From Halichondria panicea (Eukaryota > Porifera > Demospongiae > Suberitida > Halichondriidae), in assembly GCF_963675165.1 (NCBI RefSeq), contig NC_087384.1, forward strand, positions 6,317,182 to 6,381,181: a stretch of DNA of 64,000 bases. The letters are read 5' to 3'. Below are positions 52,401 through 63,770 of the stretch, one piece after another. Position numbers and translations under genes: made by a program. Within the stretch, counting starts at the first letter, position 1; the number at the start of each line of letters is the position of its first letter. Under the pieces are notes generated by a model that worked only from the letters and a program-made list of their open reading frames with translations, did no database searches and was not told the origin of the DNA.

Positions 52401-54776
52401 CATTGTGTTGTATTTACCATATGGCATTGTACTGCACATTGTTGTGTGTGTGTGGGGTGTGTGGGTGGGTGTGGGTGAGTGGGTGTGTGTGTGTGTGGGT
52501 GTGTGGGTGCAGTGATGATCGAGTCTCTTGTTGTCATGCTCAGGTTGAAGACCAGGTGCTGAGTTTGGATGACTATGTTGGTGTGATACAGGATGCTAGC
52601 ATCATGGGCAAGAATGTCTGCATCATGAGACAGTGAGTACCCTTGCTCTAGAGGCAGGACATTCCTATTAGTGTTGTTCCCAACTATACTATTGAAGGCC
52701 TTTATATACACAACAGTGTAACTCTGAACATTTCCTATTAGTGTTGGTGCTACAATGTTTGACAAACGTCCCAACTAAGTCCTTTGTGGGTGATATTATA
52801 CACGATAGTGTCTCCTAACTCTTGAACATTTCCTATTAGTGTTGGTTGGTGCTACAAACGTTCCCAGCTATAATATCGAAAGCTATAATATTGAAGGCCT
52901 TTGTTATGAGACTGTGAGCACCTCCTAACTCTAATAGTGTCGGTACAATGTATGACAAACGTATTGATGTTGTTCCAAGCCAGGCCTTATGGTTGTTATT
53001 ACATAAATACACTGTATAATTATATCTACCCACTGCATGATATCAAATATTGGTTCCAACTTGGAACAGCCATACCTTATGTTCTGGTGATCCAATTTCA
53101 GTAATTTTTTGATTTCTGAAAGCTTGGAGAACAGTTTCATGCAGTTGTCCTTCTTCAGAATGTTGTTACCTGTACATGTATACTGAAGGGTGAATTCTAC
53201 TGTGCTATTAGTGTGTATACCTCCCCCCCTCCCCTTACAGTTTTGAAACTCTAGACAAGAAGCAGTTGAAGGCCCGCCCTTACATTGACGTGTGGCCCCA
53301 TCAAGTCACCTTTGAGTCTGGCTTTGACAACACTTTCATGCTTGTGCTGCAATTGGCTTGTGTACTCAATATGAAGGGGGACTGGAAGTCGAGCACCAAG
53401 ATACGAATATTTGTCGTCGTCGAAAGTAAGTTATTGTCTTATCCATTATACTTTTATCCTACCCTGTTGCTTCCAAATGTCTAGACTTACTTTTAGAAGC
53501 GAATAACAATTGAATGAACAGCATCCAGCAATGCCTCTGGGTCTACAAACAAAATAGAAATTATAGTTCTAATGATTATGCATCACCAAGTCTTCATTTT
53601 CTCTCTTTATTTCCTTCAGAGGAGACGGGGTCAGAGCGAATGATACTGAATGAGCTGCTCACTGAGACTAGGATTTCCGCACAAGTTCATGTGAGTGTCA
53701 TATGACTGTCACACATAAATCTGATCTGTTGACTACTTCTGATTTCCTTATGATTGTTTGAGGCCTATAGTCTTGGTAGTCTAGTGTAATTATACACTAC
53801 TGTACTGTTACAACAGATTGTCATGTGTCGCTTGCTTCCCTTCTCTCTGTCCAGATGTTATCGCCTCCAGGGCAGGAGGAATTTGGGACATTTTCCGAGA
53901 GCTTCCGTACGAACTCTGCCCTCTCCCTGCATAGTGCCCACTACCACACTCAGATTAACCGTCTGATGCAGGAGCACTCGAGCAATGCCTCCGTTATTTT
54001 CACGTCCTTGCCAGCTATCCCTGACGACCTACGAGAGGCTAAAGATTTCTATGATGCTATGGATACACTCTCCTGTGAGTTTACTGTGTTGAGTGCACGT
54101 ACATGTACCGTATTACTAGAATATATTTTACGAGTGAAAAACCTTTGCAAATGAGTCAAATAAAAATGGACCCTTTGCGATCTAACTATTGCGTTTTGGC
54201 AAGGATCATGTATTTACCAGTACTAATTTAGGTTTTGCAATTAATTTTTACTATGCAAATTGGTCAAAGTTAGCATACGGTTGATGTTCGCAAAACCCTC
54301 TAATAATACGGTAATTTAAATTATTCATGTTACTGTACTTATATGGTTGGAGCACTGGGTGTTTATAAGCACCTCAACTACAGAAACCGAAAGTTTGGTG
54401 CTGTCTGTTTTAGTTTTATGCATTAAATGACCCTTAACCATGTGTTTATAGGGATGGTAAAGATCATTGATTTATAAGTATCAATAGATGATAGCTTTTT
54501 GGTCCTGGTAAAGATCATTGATTTATAAGTATCAATAGATGATAGCTTTTTGGTCCTGGTAAAGATCATTGATTTATAAGTATCAATAGATGATAGCTTT
54601 TTGGTCCTGGTAAAGATCATCGATTTATAAGATAGCTTTTTGGCCCATTATAGTTTGTGTTCTGGTTGAGACCACTCTATCATAGCCTCATGTCATGCGT
54701 TCCTCTCCCCTCAGGCCAGCTGCCTCCGACTGTGTTGGTGTACGGGAATGCACCAGTGATGTCACCTAACATTTGA
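37822..54776 (+). CDS. SLC12A9: SLC12A9-like transporter, complete copy (unit 4)
   Basis: Twenty-six exons with the same lengths as the unit 3 copy (2814 nt, 937 aa): 37822-38032, 38484-38587, 38890-39007, 43161-43256, 43853-43921, 44280-44372, 44608-44672, 44745-44810, 45083-45154, 45927-46023, 46574-46675, 46825-46886, 47034-47157, 48690-48775, 48991-49115, 49308-49339, 49542-49613, 49699-49850, 50036-50155, 50449-50574, 52111-52305, 52544-52632, 53241-53425, 53620-53690, 53855-54074, 54715-54776. It differs from unit 3 by scattered substitutions (RKSHVKFW for RKNHVKFW, exon 9 starting VWYGNE for MWYGNE, ending MSPNI for MSSNI). The coding exons are far more alike than the introns, where microsatellites and minisatellites differ greatly. 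Being next to the intact rabphilin gene, this may be the ancestral locus. Substrate unknown. Confidence 0.93.
39398..40042 (-). CDS. Hypothetical Ser-rich antisense reading frame in intron 3 (unit 4)
   Basis: Nearly identical to the unit 1 frame (same TPYRKRF and ALVTRNMS variants), ending RRAHSC as in unit 3 because the MITE found in unit 1 is absent here. No domain recognised; coding status doubtful. Confidence 0.28.
   Translation of the reverse strand: MNSRTLKPFVCSNDHPGIMDTTSTQPSIELELEPEPSKEAEDGSTQDVTIIVPSLTREQSTESNSCTPYRKRFKSIDEDDSDTEGTAVCSQLPHTMSSQTSDSSSSSSSSVTATVALVTRNMSRENSIRRRSLQERSQVPRRRPTALFPLGRQESCEGGHPAEMVTPEATPVKTNNGIIHIVGLVNISPVILYHRDNNNVLQNNPRQYRRAHSC
40212..40424. mobile_element. 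Old MITE, 'CTAGTAATACGGTA' family (unit 4 intron 3)
   Basis: Third copy at the intron 3 position, inherited by duplication. Confidence 0.6.
40571..40737. repeat. Tandem duplication of about 83 bp, unit 4 only
   Basis: The block agcaacagttgtatatagaa through accacagattgtggcaac occurs twice in a row here and once in unit 1 and unit 3. A recent local duplication in the intron. Confidence 0.85.
42091..42210 (-). pseudogene. TMTC-type TPR exon fragment, antisense (unit 4)
   Basis: Counterpart of 9441-9560. It mixes unit 1 variants ([12 protein letters not shown]) with a unit 3 variant (REATEHYE). Confidence 0.5.
42273..42399. repeat. C-rich minisatellite, 'cattatgccctccccccc' unit (unit 4)
   Basis: About seven copies of the unit, the longest of the three homologous arrays. 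Confidence 0.9.
43320..43544. mobile_element. Palindromic TA MITE, 225 bp, unit 4 only at this site
   Basis: Same family as 6630-6855 and nearly identical to it. The flanking TA duplicates the single TA of the empty site in units 1 and 3 (gtttacGTAtcttccc in unit 1). It lies in intron 4. Confidence 0.9.
44208..44274. repeat. (CA)n array before SLC12A9 exon 6 (unit 4)
   Basis: Shorter, differently interrupted counterpart of 26542-26622. Confidence 0.9.
44843..44966. repeat. 40-bp minisatellite in intron 8 (unit 4)
   Basis: About three copies of the unit described for 27201-27480. Confidence 0.9.
45722..45926. repeat. Compound CA / C-run array in intron 9 (unit 4)
   Basis: Repeated ctaactctacccccc plus (CA)n blocks upstream of exon 10. 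Longer than in unit 3. Confidence 0.9.
47340..48045. repeat. 44-bp minisatellite in intron 13 (unit 4)
   Basis: About 15-16 copies of a unit built from ccaaccttgtgtaggcttcc, ccaacatttcaac and ctatgtgcagg, highly homogeneous, with occasional tagccttgccc variants. It shares its core with the 29-bp array of unit 3. Confidence 0.95.
48046..48560. other. Unit 4-specific insert of about 515 bp in intron 13
   Basis: Begins with TACCGTATATGCTTGATTAG, resembling the end of a MITE, and continues with unrelated unique sequence (ccagggtcattccatatcaa and onward) with no ORF of note. The unit 3 intron lacks it. I could not find a matching second end or target duplication. Confidence 0.5.
49352..49520. repeat. 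GT-rich microsatellite in intron 16 (unit 4)
   Basis: Short counterpart of the 650-bp array in unit 3. Confidence 0.9.
50762..52096. repeat. 30-bp minisatellite directly before SLC12A9 exon 21 (unit 4)
   Basis: About 44 copies of a unit made of tctaactgtgtag and cccctgctattactccc, with a cctcccctctgtgtag variant. The array ends about 15 bp before the exon 21 acceptor at 52110. Unit 3 has the sequence once (about 33519-33548). Each unit contains a CTAAC branch-point-like motif, a pyrimidine-rich stretch and a tag. Confidence 0.95.
54106..54313. mobile_element. Old MITE, 'TACCGTATTACTAG' family (unit 4 intron 25)
   Basis: 208-bp copy with ends TACCGTATTACTAG and TAATAATACGGTA; the fuller form of 35507-35672. 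Confidence 0.6.
54454..54645. repeat. 50-bp minisatellite in the last intron (unit 4)
   Basis: About four regular copies of the unit described for 35811-35998. Confidence 0.9.
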
Positions 54777-54886
54777 ACACTTGAAGCAGGCAGGTCTCTT
54801 AAGAAACAACACTTGATTAGATCTCTTGAATTGCTTCTCAAACTAAATTAATTGTCTTTCGTTATAATAATTATAAGTGTCCTCTT

Positions 54887-54892
54887 TTTATT
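54887..54892 (-). promoter_or_regulatory. Candidate poly(A) signal of the rabphilin-like gene
   Basis: AATAAA on the minus strand, 107 bp past the rabphilin stop codon and inside the likely SLC12A9 3' UTR. Confidence 0.4.
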
Positions 54893-54962
54893 CGGGTGTT
54901 TGTTTTTTTTTGGAAGAATTCTATTAATTATTTATAATTATACGATAAATTACACAGTAAAA

Positions 54963-54968
54963 AATAAA
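54963..54968 (+). promoter_or_regulatory. Candidate poly(A) signal of SLC12A9 (unit 4)
   Basis: AATAAA on the + strand, 187 bp past the SLC12A9 stop and about 30 bp before the rabphilin stop codon of the opposite strand. The same motif follows the unit 3 gene at about 36324. Confidence 0.4.
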
Positions 54969-54998
54969 ACATACAAATGAAAGTCTTATAATGATAGA

Positions 54999-57900
54999 TC
55001 AATTTCGAATTCTTCCAGGCAGTGTCTGATATTTGCTCATAGTTTTTTTTGAGCTTCCTTCCTCAGTCCTGGACGACAGCCCCTCCCTCTCCATATTGGC
55101 CCCTCCCACATCGATACGAGTTGCATACATACTAGACGAGCGAGGGCGATGTGCCCCGGAGTGTGGTACTGACTGCATCAGCTGTTTCACTTGACGACTA
55201 ATGACATTCGAGGATCGTCTAGCTCCCGCATAGGCATAAGTCGGTGTTTTGTGAGATCCAGGTGCTTTAAGTTCGTACCAATCCCAGACGTCTTGGTCAG
55301 GTTGTGCCATAAAGTTTCTCCAAAATGAGATTGAATCGAAATGAATTTCCCCTAAGAATATGTTTTTTAGTTTCTTGTGGTCTTTAACGGTTATGGTCAT
55401 ACGGCAGAATGGAAGGTCTTGTAACCTGATACTGAAGTGCAGCTCCTACAAGAGAATTAGCAGACATAGAAATAGACACCTGATGTATACGTGTTGTCTT
55501 GAATTTTAATTATTACCCTATATATAATAATTATATCTTTGTTTTGGTCAGAAGCGATAGATTTTGACTATGCTGTAGTCACTTCATTTAATATACACCA
55601 CGTGATAGACCTCGATCTCTTAGAGCGACTGATCTGAATGCCTGTTTTGGTTTTGAAAATTGGGGTTGTACCAAGTGTAGAGAAAACACTGACATCAATA
55701 GCATATCACATTAATCAGCTGTATAGATAACTGGATATAGGTGCATCGTGTGTGTGAGATTAATTACAATAGACTGCATAAGAATTATATACCTCGTTGA
55801 ATGCAGGGTTGATTGTTTTCAAGCATGTGCTAGTTTTTCTCTTAAGAATCTTCCCTTTGCATTGGATGTGGCTGCATAAAGAACCGATGAAACACTCTCA
55901 AAGTATATGTATGTATTTATAGAACTAGGATATAGGGAAAAAACACTTAGCCAACATTTAATGGTCTCCATTATTTTGTCAGAAGAGAATGATAGTCAAG
56001 TTTATGCGGTTAATTGTAATCGAATCAATTGAAAGCACATACCATTTGGCGAAGGGGTCACAGTTCGTCTCCTTGGTTCCATAGTTCAACAGTTGGTCGG
56101 CTTTGATCACGTGCACAGTGAAGGTCTCGGTCTTGGTGGAGTATTTCATCATCAGTTCAATCTTACCACGTTGTTTCTCCCTCAAGCGATGATTCGGCAC
56201 CTGCACAAATTAATTGAGTTGGTGCAGAAAATAACTTAGAGTGTGCATTTTGTTTTGAGAAACAATGGCTGGGGGAGGTCATATTGAAAGATTGAAATGA
56301 TGGTGAACTCTCTCTTCCAAAAATAATACAGATTATAACATTTTGCTCGACATTAAAAGGTCAATAACCTAGAGGCTTCTTTTATGCTAGTGTCACAGAA
56401 GTGCCGTATAAACAATTCCATACAATTGGAATGCCCTAGGAAGTGTCCAGAACATAATACATCATTTTAAAATTCACTTTTTTGTCATCCAATAACCTCC
56501 TGATGGTCAGGCAGTTTGATTGGGCAACGAGCAGCTCGTACAGATTCACTCGAGTCCCACCAATGAAATCATCCTTGGAGAATTCGTCATAGTCCATGAC
56601 AACCATGCTGCAGAGTACAGTAGAAGAGAGTGTTGAGACGGCCGATTATGAGACAGCTTTTTTAAAAACATAAGTGCTTCAGCTATTCTCTTTAGTATAA
56701 TAGCATTACCTCTCTAGTTTTTTTTCCAAACGAAATTAGTAGTTGTACGCTTGTACAGCTATAGATCTAGTTTGTGTAAGTACAGAATTTAATTGGAGAA
56801 AACATTTACTCTAAGTGGATGAATAAGTAAATTCACTGTTATCTGTTACCACAAGAGTAACTGTTTTGTAGACGGAGGAGAAGGCTGTATTTCATGCATG
56901 CCTGTCGTAGCCAATTAGTTAATTGAATGAATTGCAATGGCGTCTCGTAATGCCTCCCTTGTCTCATAACATCCAAATCAATGCAATCACTAAAAACTGC
57001 AAACAAAACACTTTCACTCGACATTTTTTGCTTTCATGCAAAGCCATGGTTGTTAGTGAAGAGACTAGTTTGCTTCCTTAGGAACACTGTAAAATAGTGG
57101 AGTTCAAAACATGTTGATGTCTCATTGCACTCTAATCATTGAAATATCAATTTTACCTACTTTATTTAGCATAATGAGTGTAGCTATCTATTCATTACTA
57201 CTCACTATAACTTTCTTTCTGATAGAGATTCTTTGCTAACTCTTTCAAATGTAAAACTTTCCTCATATTCCGGATTGAGTGTTTTGAACTGGATATCGGT
57301 TTGCACATCATGCTGAGGGGGAGAAATGTAAATACATGCATTCTGAGAATATATAGATCTCACCATTTTGTGGCCAGGAACAAGGAATAGATTCACATAG
57401 GGATCAGAGAAGCCATTAGCATCCATTGGTCTCAGTCCCTGTGTTGGTTATAGACATGCGCAGTAGGGAAATTGATATGCTTGAGCAAGTTGCTGCAATC
57501 ATAATTGTGCAATGCTGCAGTGCAATGCTTCACATGTACATGTACATGGAAACATTCTCTACTGCCATGCCCCCAGGCACACACCAAATATAGTTCCTAG
57601 CTGTTAGCTGTTACCCGGCCTGAGGGGTACAGGTGTGCTTTACCTTGCATCTCAGCACGGTGACTGTGAGGGTAGAGCTAGTCTCCTCATACTGCAGACA
57701 CACCTCAATAGAACCACACAACCCTGCACAGGGGAAAGAGAACACACATATAATTGGTGTAGCAATAGAAACGTATAAAGGGATGCAAAATGCACAGCAG
57801 CAAAGGCTCTGAAGCCTTACACTACACAACGGGTATGGGTCCACAAAGATGCTGCATAGGTTCATAGGTCATAATGCTGCTACACCCCCAATTTCTTTGC

Positions 57901-60900
57901 ATTGGGGTGGTTTAATTGAGGCAACATAATCTGATGATTGTATGTTGTACTGTACTAGTACTGTATGCACACACACAAACTGACAACTTTGAACAGGACT
58001 GAAAAGCTTAAGAATATTGAATGAATGAGTTATGAGTTCTCTCTTGTGAACTAGAAACTGTACACATACCCACACACACAATGACATTATAGATACACAA
58101 CTAAAATTCCATTCCTTTATTGCTATACTTACGATTGATGAACTGTGACATGAACATAATGTGATTACAAAAACATGATAAATTCCATTAATCTGTGATA
58201 CACAGCACACACAGACACCCTACAACTTGGTCAGCCTCTCACCATCAGGAGCAGCTGAGTGGCTTTGTGGTCGTGGCACATCCTCACCACTCGGACGTCT
58301 CATGTCAGGAGAGCGCCCCCCTCTCCTGACTGGTCTTTCCATTCCACTGACAGCGGAGGATCTGGTACGGGCTCGGGACATTTCTGGCAGCTGCGGCTCA
58401 GGTGTTGTTGTATCTGGCATTGAATGTATGGCTCTGGGGCGACCACGTCTCACTGCACTCGATCGACGTCGGAACTGGAACTGATTCTCCTCATCAGGAA
58501 GATCGTCACCAGCTATCGACAGGCTCGTAGCGTCTTCACCGCTTTCTGGACGACTCTTCATCATCCTAGTAGTGCGAGCGGCGTTTCGCCTTCGAAGAGG
58601 TGAGTTTCCAGGACTCTTCTTTGCTTCAGGACTAGAGAAGTCTGAACTGGATAATTTCGAAGGGTCAATTTTGCTTGGTTCTTGTGTATTTGTCTCAGGT
58701 TCTTGTGAAATGGGTTGTACTCTTGTTTGCTTCTTTCTAATCTCCTCAAGTAGATTGCCCATCACAGTTTTGTTACTGATTGTAGATCGAGTGTTTCCAG
58801 TTCTCGACAGCGAGCTTACATTCAACTTTTCAAAACTGTCCTCTTTTGGAGGGAGTGGGGGCATGTCCAACACTTTATCCTTTGCTGGAAGAGGGGGTTT
58901 GCCAGGTGAGTCATCTTTAGCAGGTAACGGTGGGAGAGGTATCTTTGGAGAAGCTCGCGTGTCTTCTTTCATTGGAAGAGGCGGCTTTGGAGAGTTCTCC
59001 TCTTTGGGTGGCAGTGGAGGCCTGGGTACGGTGGTGTTGTCTTTTGATGGTAGCGGTGGTACTGTTCGTTTAGAGGAACTCTCCTTCAAAGGCAGTGGAG
59101 GTTTTGTTTCGTCACTTGGTTTGCGACCCCTAGCTCGAGGTACTGGGGGTGTGGTAGGTGGAGTTGTAACCGAGGGAAGTGTACGAGGTACAGTAGAGGG
59201 TTTGGTTGTCTCTGCTGACTCAGCAGGAATGGGGGGAACCACCCTAGCGGAGAGTGGGGGTGGTGTTTCGTTCTCAGATAGTTCCTTTTTTTTAAGGCTG
59301 GCAGATCGGGTGGGGATTCTTGGATTAGTCTCTGTATCGACTGGCGATTGATTAGCTGTGTCTGCCTGAGGCTCTCTTCGTCGCCGTGGTACTGGGGGTG
59401 AAGTTTCCTCTGTGATTGTGGTCATTCTTCGAGGTGTTTTCGGATCAGTAATAGTGGTTGCGGTTGCAACTTTTCCAGTTTTAACTTTGACAAACTCATC
59501 TGGTTCTGGATCATCTTTAATGACAGGCTTTGGCTTCGTCTTTGTGAAGTCAACCTGACTGTAGTGGACAACTGTGGTATCACGTGGAATGTCTGAAATT
59601 GTAGCCGTCTTTTTCGGAGTGACTTTGGCGAATAGTTCTACGGTTTTTTTCGGAGTTTTCGAAAATTCGACTGTACTGTAGATGAGCGAGTCAGCTTTGT
59701 CAACCACCGAGACTTTTTTGAAGTCTGTCTTCACTGGAGTGTTAGTGGGAGTGTTCTCTTCGCGGCTACTTGTTGGTCCCTTCGAGTTTCCAGTTGATTT
59801 CTCAAAAACATTGTCTTTTTCGATGTTTTGCGGCTCTGGGAAAAACTGTTCGACAGCTGGGTCCGTTGGTCTTCGTAGTTTAATCTGTGGGAGGCTTGGT
59901 ACATGTACTGGTGATGGTGAGGCTGTAGACTCTTCTTTACACGAAGAGCTTCGATCTCCCACTGTCCCCTCGTTGCCTGAGGCACTGCTTGGGGAACGAC
60001 TATCTCTCTTTAGTTTAGCACGTCTCCTTGACTCCTCCATTCCGGATTTGTTCTTACTTGATATCGCAGCTCTTCTCGATACCCCACGTCCTGAAGAACC
60101 CTCACTCCCACGCCTGAACTCTTCATCCACCAACTTTCTGACCCGGTGAGCATCCTTCGACACATCATCCTGTGACTTGGTTCTACGAGGCGGACTGCTT
60201 TCTTTTCGTGGAGGACTCGGCTGTGAGGTCGAATGTGATCTCATCACAGGCGTCGTTTCTTTGCTAGTGGTACCGAAAGATCGAGGTAAAGTAGCTGTAG
60301 ATTCTGGCAGGCTACTATCTTTCCTGGGATGAAGTTCTTTCATGAAATTTAGAGAAGGGAGGGGAGAGCCTTCAGATGGTTGCTTAGCGGTGAAGTTAAG
60401 TTGTGGTTCGATACTCGAGGGTACTTCAATTTCGTCTTCGTCTGTGTCGTCTGACGAGTCCAGCCGGGCGGGGTTGATGAATGCACGAGGCAGAGAGCCA
60501 ACTGAGGGGGGGGGGGTATGAAGAAGACATAAGTGAACAGTTGTATATGTATGTGGTGCAATTCAAAATGTCATACGTACTATGTACATGCACATGACGT
60601 TGTGAAATAGGAGTGTCTCGTATTGAAATTGAGTTAGTCTAGAGTATTGTCATCAAAACATCGTACACAACTCATGATAAGGCTTGAAGCTGACTCATGC
60701 AATTAGAACAGAAAGGCTTTGTGTAAGTAAACACATACCCTTACCACTTCTCAGCGTAAGGGTTCTGTTGTGCGACACCTGCAGAAAATAATTAAACAAG
60801 TTCACGGAATACCATTCATTAGTCAACTGATGACAGTTACCAAGAAGAGTGTATAGGATTTATTATACAAGCCACCCTTGTAACTAAGCTTCAGTCTTCA

Positions 60901-63334
60901 AAGAGACAGAGGAAATTAATAATTATGTCTATAAAACCAATTAATGGCCTCACAACACAAAGTAGTGATATCATTTTTACACAAATTCAGCCAGATACTT
61001 ACAAAAGCAGTTTATGAGAGGCATAATTATGGTACACCCATTACAACTACCTGTAGCTGTACATGCATTCAGTTTCAGTGTTAACGTACTTCCTGTTGCT
61101 CCTGCACTTTAAGAAGCTCGTTATCAGAGAATGAAACTGAAGGCAGGACATTGTTCAGCCAAGCACCACTGCGTTTCCACAGCTGTAAATGTGGGAATGG
61201 AGGGATGAGGATATAGACAAAGATAAAGATAAGTGGTTGACACTAAAGTTTTCCAGAGGAAAGAGGACATAGCAAAACCACAATTAGCCTTTTTAGGTAG
61301 TCTGCTATGAAATCATTATGCTAATTAGCTCATGACTTCTTTCGTACAAGTACTTCGGTTATAATTATTGGATCAATCATTGCTGTGTAGTTATAGAGCA
61401 AGGATTGATTGATACAAGGTAAAGTATGAAAGAAGTCAGTCAGAGCATAGCATAATATTATGATATTCATAGCTGATAACCTAAAAAGGCTAATAATGTG
61501 GTTTTGTTACGCTCTGAACAACTGTTGCCCTAACAGTTAAGTTGTGTGGACGTGTGTGTAAGGGATGTGGATGTACGTGTGTATGTGTGAGAGGTGTGGG
61601 GGGGGTTGGTCCTCACCTCTTTTTGATCGGCACACACTTGACACAGTATCTGCAGATCTCCCTTCCCAGATTTACTGAATGACTTGCAGCGCTGGCACAC
61701 ACCCTGCATGGAGAAAAGAGCATCAAATAAATAGCTACATTAGTAGGCAGTTTAATTGGCTAATCGTATGATGTACAATTAGTGACTGGAGTTTGTACAG
61801 CAATTAATCCCGTATCAGTAATTGCATGTCGTCAAGCGAGTAATTGCACGGGGGCTTGTGTTCAAATAACAGCTGCGCCTGAAAATTTTCATTAAAACTG
61901 CATCATACATAAACGATTAGGAATCAATAGTACGGTTACTCGTGCAATAAGAGAATAATAGCGCTCATAGCAAGCACTGGCAAGGTTAATAGTAGCCTCC
62001 TTCACAAGGCCTCAAAAAGGAGGCCTGCTACTGACTGCTTATGCATGCGCCAAATTATTGGATAATTTTCCCGTAACGTTTCCCATTAAACAGAATTTTT
62101 ATCCGAATTACATCCTGAATAATATATACAGACAAAGAATACTCTTCATAAAGTCAGACACAGAGCTATATAGCTAGCTAGCTAGAGACAGAACTGTATT
62201 GGTTACAGCAGCAATTTCTTTCTGATAGAGTCGACTTTCACCAAGGTTAGTGTCAGATGGGCGTGGCCTATCCATATAGGCTATTGTCAGCCTTCCCTCC
62301 GTTCAGAGGATTGTTATTCACACTGTTGCAGGCTGTGAGTCCTTTGTTAACATAGTGTAGGCTAAGGGTAGCTATTAGAATGCTATCACACGGGCTAGAA
62401 ACCTTCACAATCACACTTCTATCCACTTTCTTCAATCCACTTCCGTTCGTTGTGACGTCATTGTTTTACTGAGCAAATACAATGGTATCCGAATTACCCA
62501 CTTTCTGGGTAATAGGTGGCGCATGCGCAAACAGTCGATACCAGGCGCTCTCTTCGAGGAAGAGCGGCCTGGAATCGAGGCTAGGTTAATAGCAGCTTGC
62601 CATTGCTTGTTACTCATGCCATATTGCACTCCTAGCCATACTATTAATTATACTAATTGAACCTACTTTGGCAATAATCCAACCACTCTCTATATTAGGC
62701 TATCGATTACTGAAAATTGGCAAGCGTTAAAACCATTGCATGCAATGCATACCTTCTGACAGATGTGACACAGTTGCACTCCGGACGGCCTCTGTTGGTC
62801 GCCCTTTGGAGACGAAAAGTTGATCCCACAGATACGACACGAACCGACGCCATCGCCACGACAACTATCTACCAACTGCTTGTGCTTGAGCATGAATATC
62901 CTGCCAATGATCACATGAGGTTATAATATATAGCAAATTACTAGAACATTGTGCTGGTGAAAAACCTTTGCGAATGAACCAAATCAGCAGAAAAATTGAC
63001 CCTTTGCTATCTAACTATTGCATTCTGGCAAGGATCATGTGTATTTACCAGTACTAAATGATTTAGTTTTTGCGATTTTATTGTTGTGAATTGATCAACC
63101 CTCGCAAAGTTTTCATAATTATGTTTGATGCTTTCTAGCATTACAGTACATGCATTATAGGGTACTACTTGTCACGGATACAATCATACATACCCCACTC
63201 GAATCTCCTCCATTTTCTCCATCGCCTCGGCTCGCTGAAGAACATCTTTTATCACGGTTAACTCCTCTGGTGGAAGATGGTGCTCCTCAAGACGTGGTTG
63301 CTTAGCAGCAACTGTCGACCAACCAGTGTGGATC
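54999..63334 (-). CDS. RPH3A: Rabphilin-like Rab effector: zinc-finger Rab-binding domain plus C2A and C2B (5'-partial)
   Basis: Thirteen in-frame minus-strand exons: 63194-63334, 62753-62900, 61617-61703, 61090-61182, 60745-60778, 58243-60501, 57644-57723, 57364-57438, 57206-57312, 56478-56607, 56043-56200, 55793-55871, 54999-55445 (TGA), giving 1278 visible residues. The N-part has the rabphilin-type helix (LPPEELTVIKDVLQRAEAME), eight zinc-ligand cysteines (CRIC, CHIC, CQRC, CQVC) and the Rab-contact motif LWKRSGAWL. A 752-codon exon encodes a disordered Pro/Ser/basic region with repeated PPLP motifs. C2A shows MDANGFSDPYVNLFLVPG, TLNPEYEESFTF and DYDEFSKDDFIGG, with Asp positions usual for calcium binding. 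C2B shows GKIELMMKYS, DPFAKC and TINPAFNE. Rabphilins bind Rab3/Rab27 GTP on secretory vesicles and calcium/phospholipid at the plasma membrane. The linker makes it about twice vertebrate length. First exon(s) lie beyond the window or were not found. Confidence 0.87.
60907..61089. other. Rabphilin intron, nothing recognised
   Basis: AT-rich intron sequence between the exons at 60745-60778 and 61090-61182, with no repeat or second gene visible. Confidence 0.5.
61993..62583. mobile_element. Mutator-like MITE, 591 bp, inverted and diverged copy
   Basis: Element ends TAGCCTCC and GAGGCTA, flanked by the 9-bp duplication GGTTAATAG (61984-61992, 62584-62592). Relative to 3592-4184 it lies in reverse orientation and is clearly diverged. 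It sits in the rabphilin intron between the exons at 61617-61703 and 62753-62900. Independent insertion with its own TSD confirms the element borders. Confidence 0.85.
62938..63148. mobile_element. Old MITE, 'CTAGTAATACGGTA' family (rabphilin intron)
   Basis: Left TTACTAGAACATT, right TCTAGCATTACAGTA, with interior strings shared with the SLC12A9 intron copies (aaaacctttgcgaatga, ggcaaggatcatgt, tttaccagtacta). Older and more diverged at the ends. Confidence 0.55.
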
Positions 63335-63698
63335 CTGTGTTTGTATGTACGTGTAATGTGGGAATATTAAAGATGAAGTACAAAAAAAATCATACAAAAC
63401 TATCCAAATGTAATTTAACACTACTCTAGCGACTGAAGCTGTGGGCTTAACAAAAAAGTGAAGCATTGAAAAGGCTAAGCAAATATGGAATTTAATAGAT
63501 GGCTATTACACTGGTAGACACACATGTTTCCCAGATGGTGGTTGTGTACCACATGATTCATAAACAAGCAGACCCAGTTTCAGTATATCTGCTCAAAACA
63601 CATGCAGGGACAAAAATTATGAGAGTATACAGAATGATGGCTTTTACAAAACCATGTGACACACACACCACCCCCCCCCCCCCACACACACACACACA

Positions 63699-63770
<72 letters not shown>

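Noticed and set aside
58572-60149. Plus-strand frames of 155 and 259 codons opposite the large rabphilin exon
   Set aside because: They are Ser/Gly-rich shadows of the Pro/Ser-rich coding exon on the minus strand.
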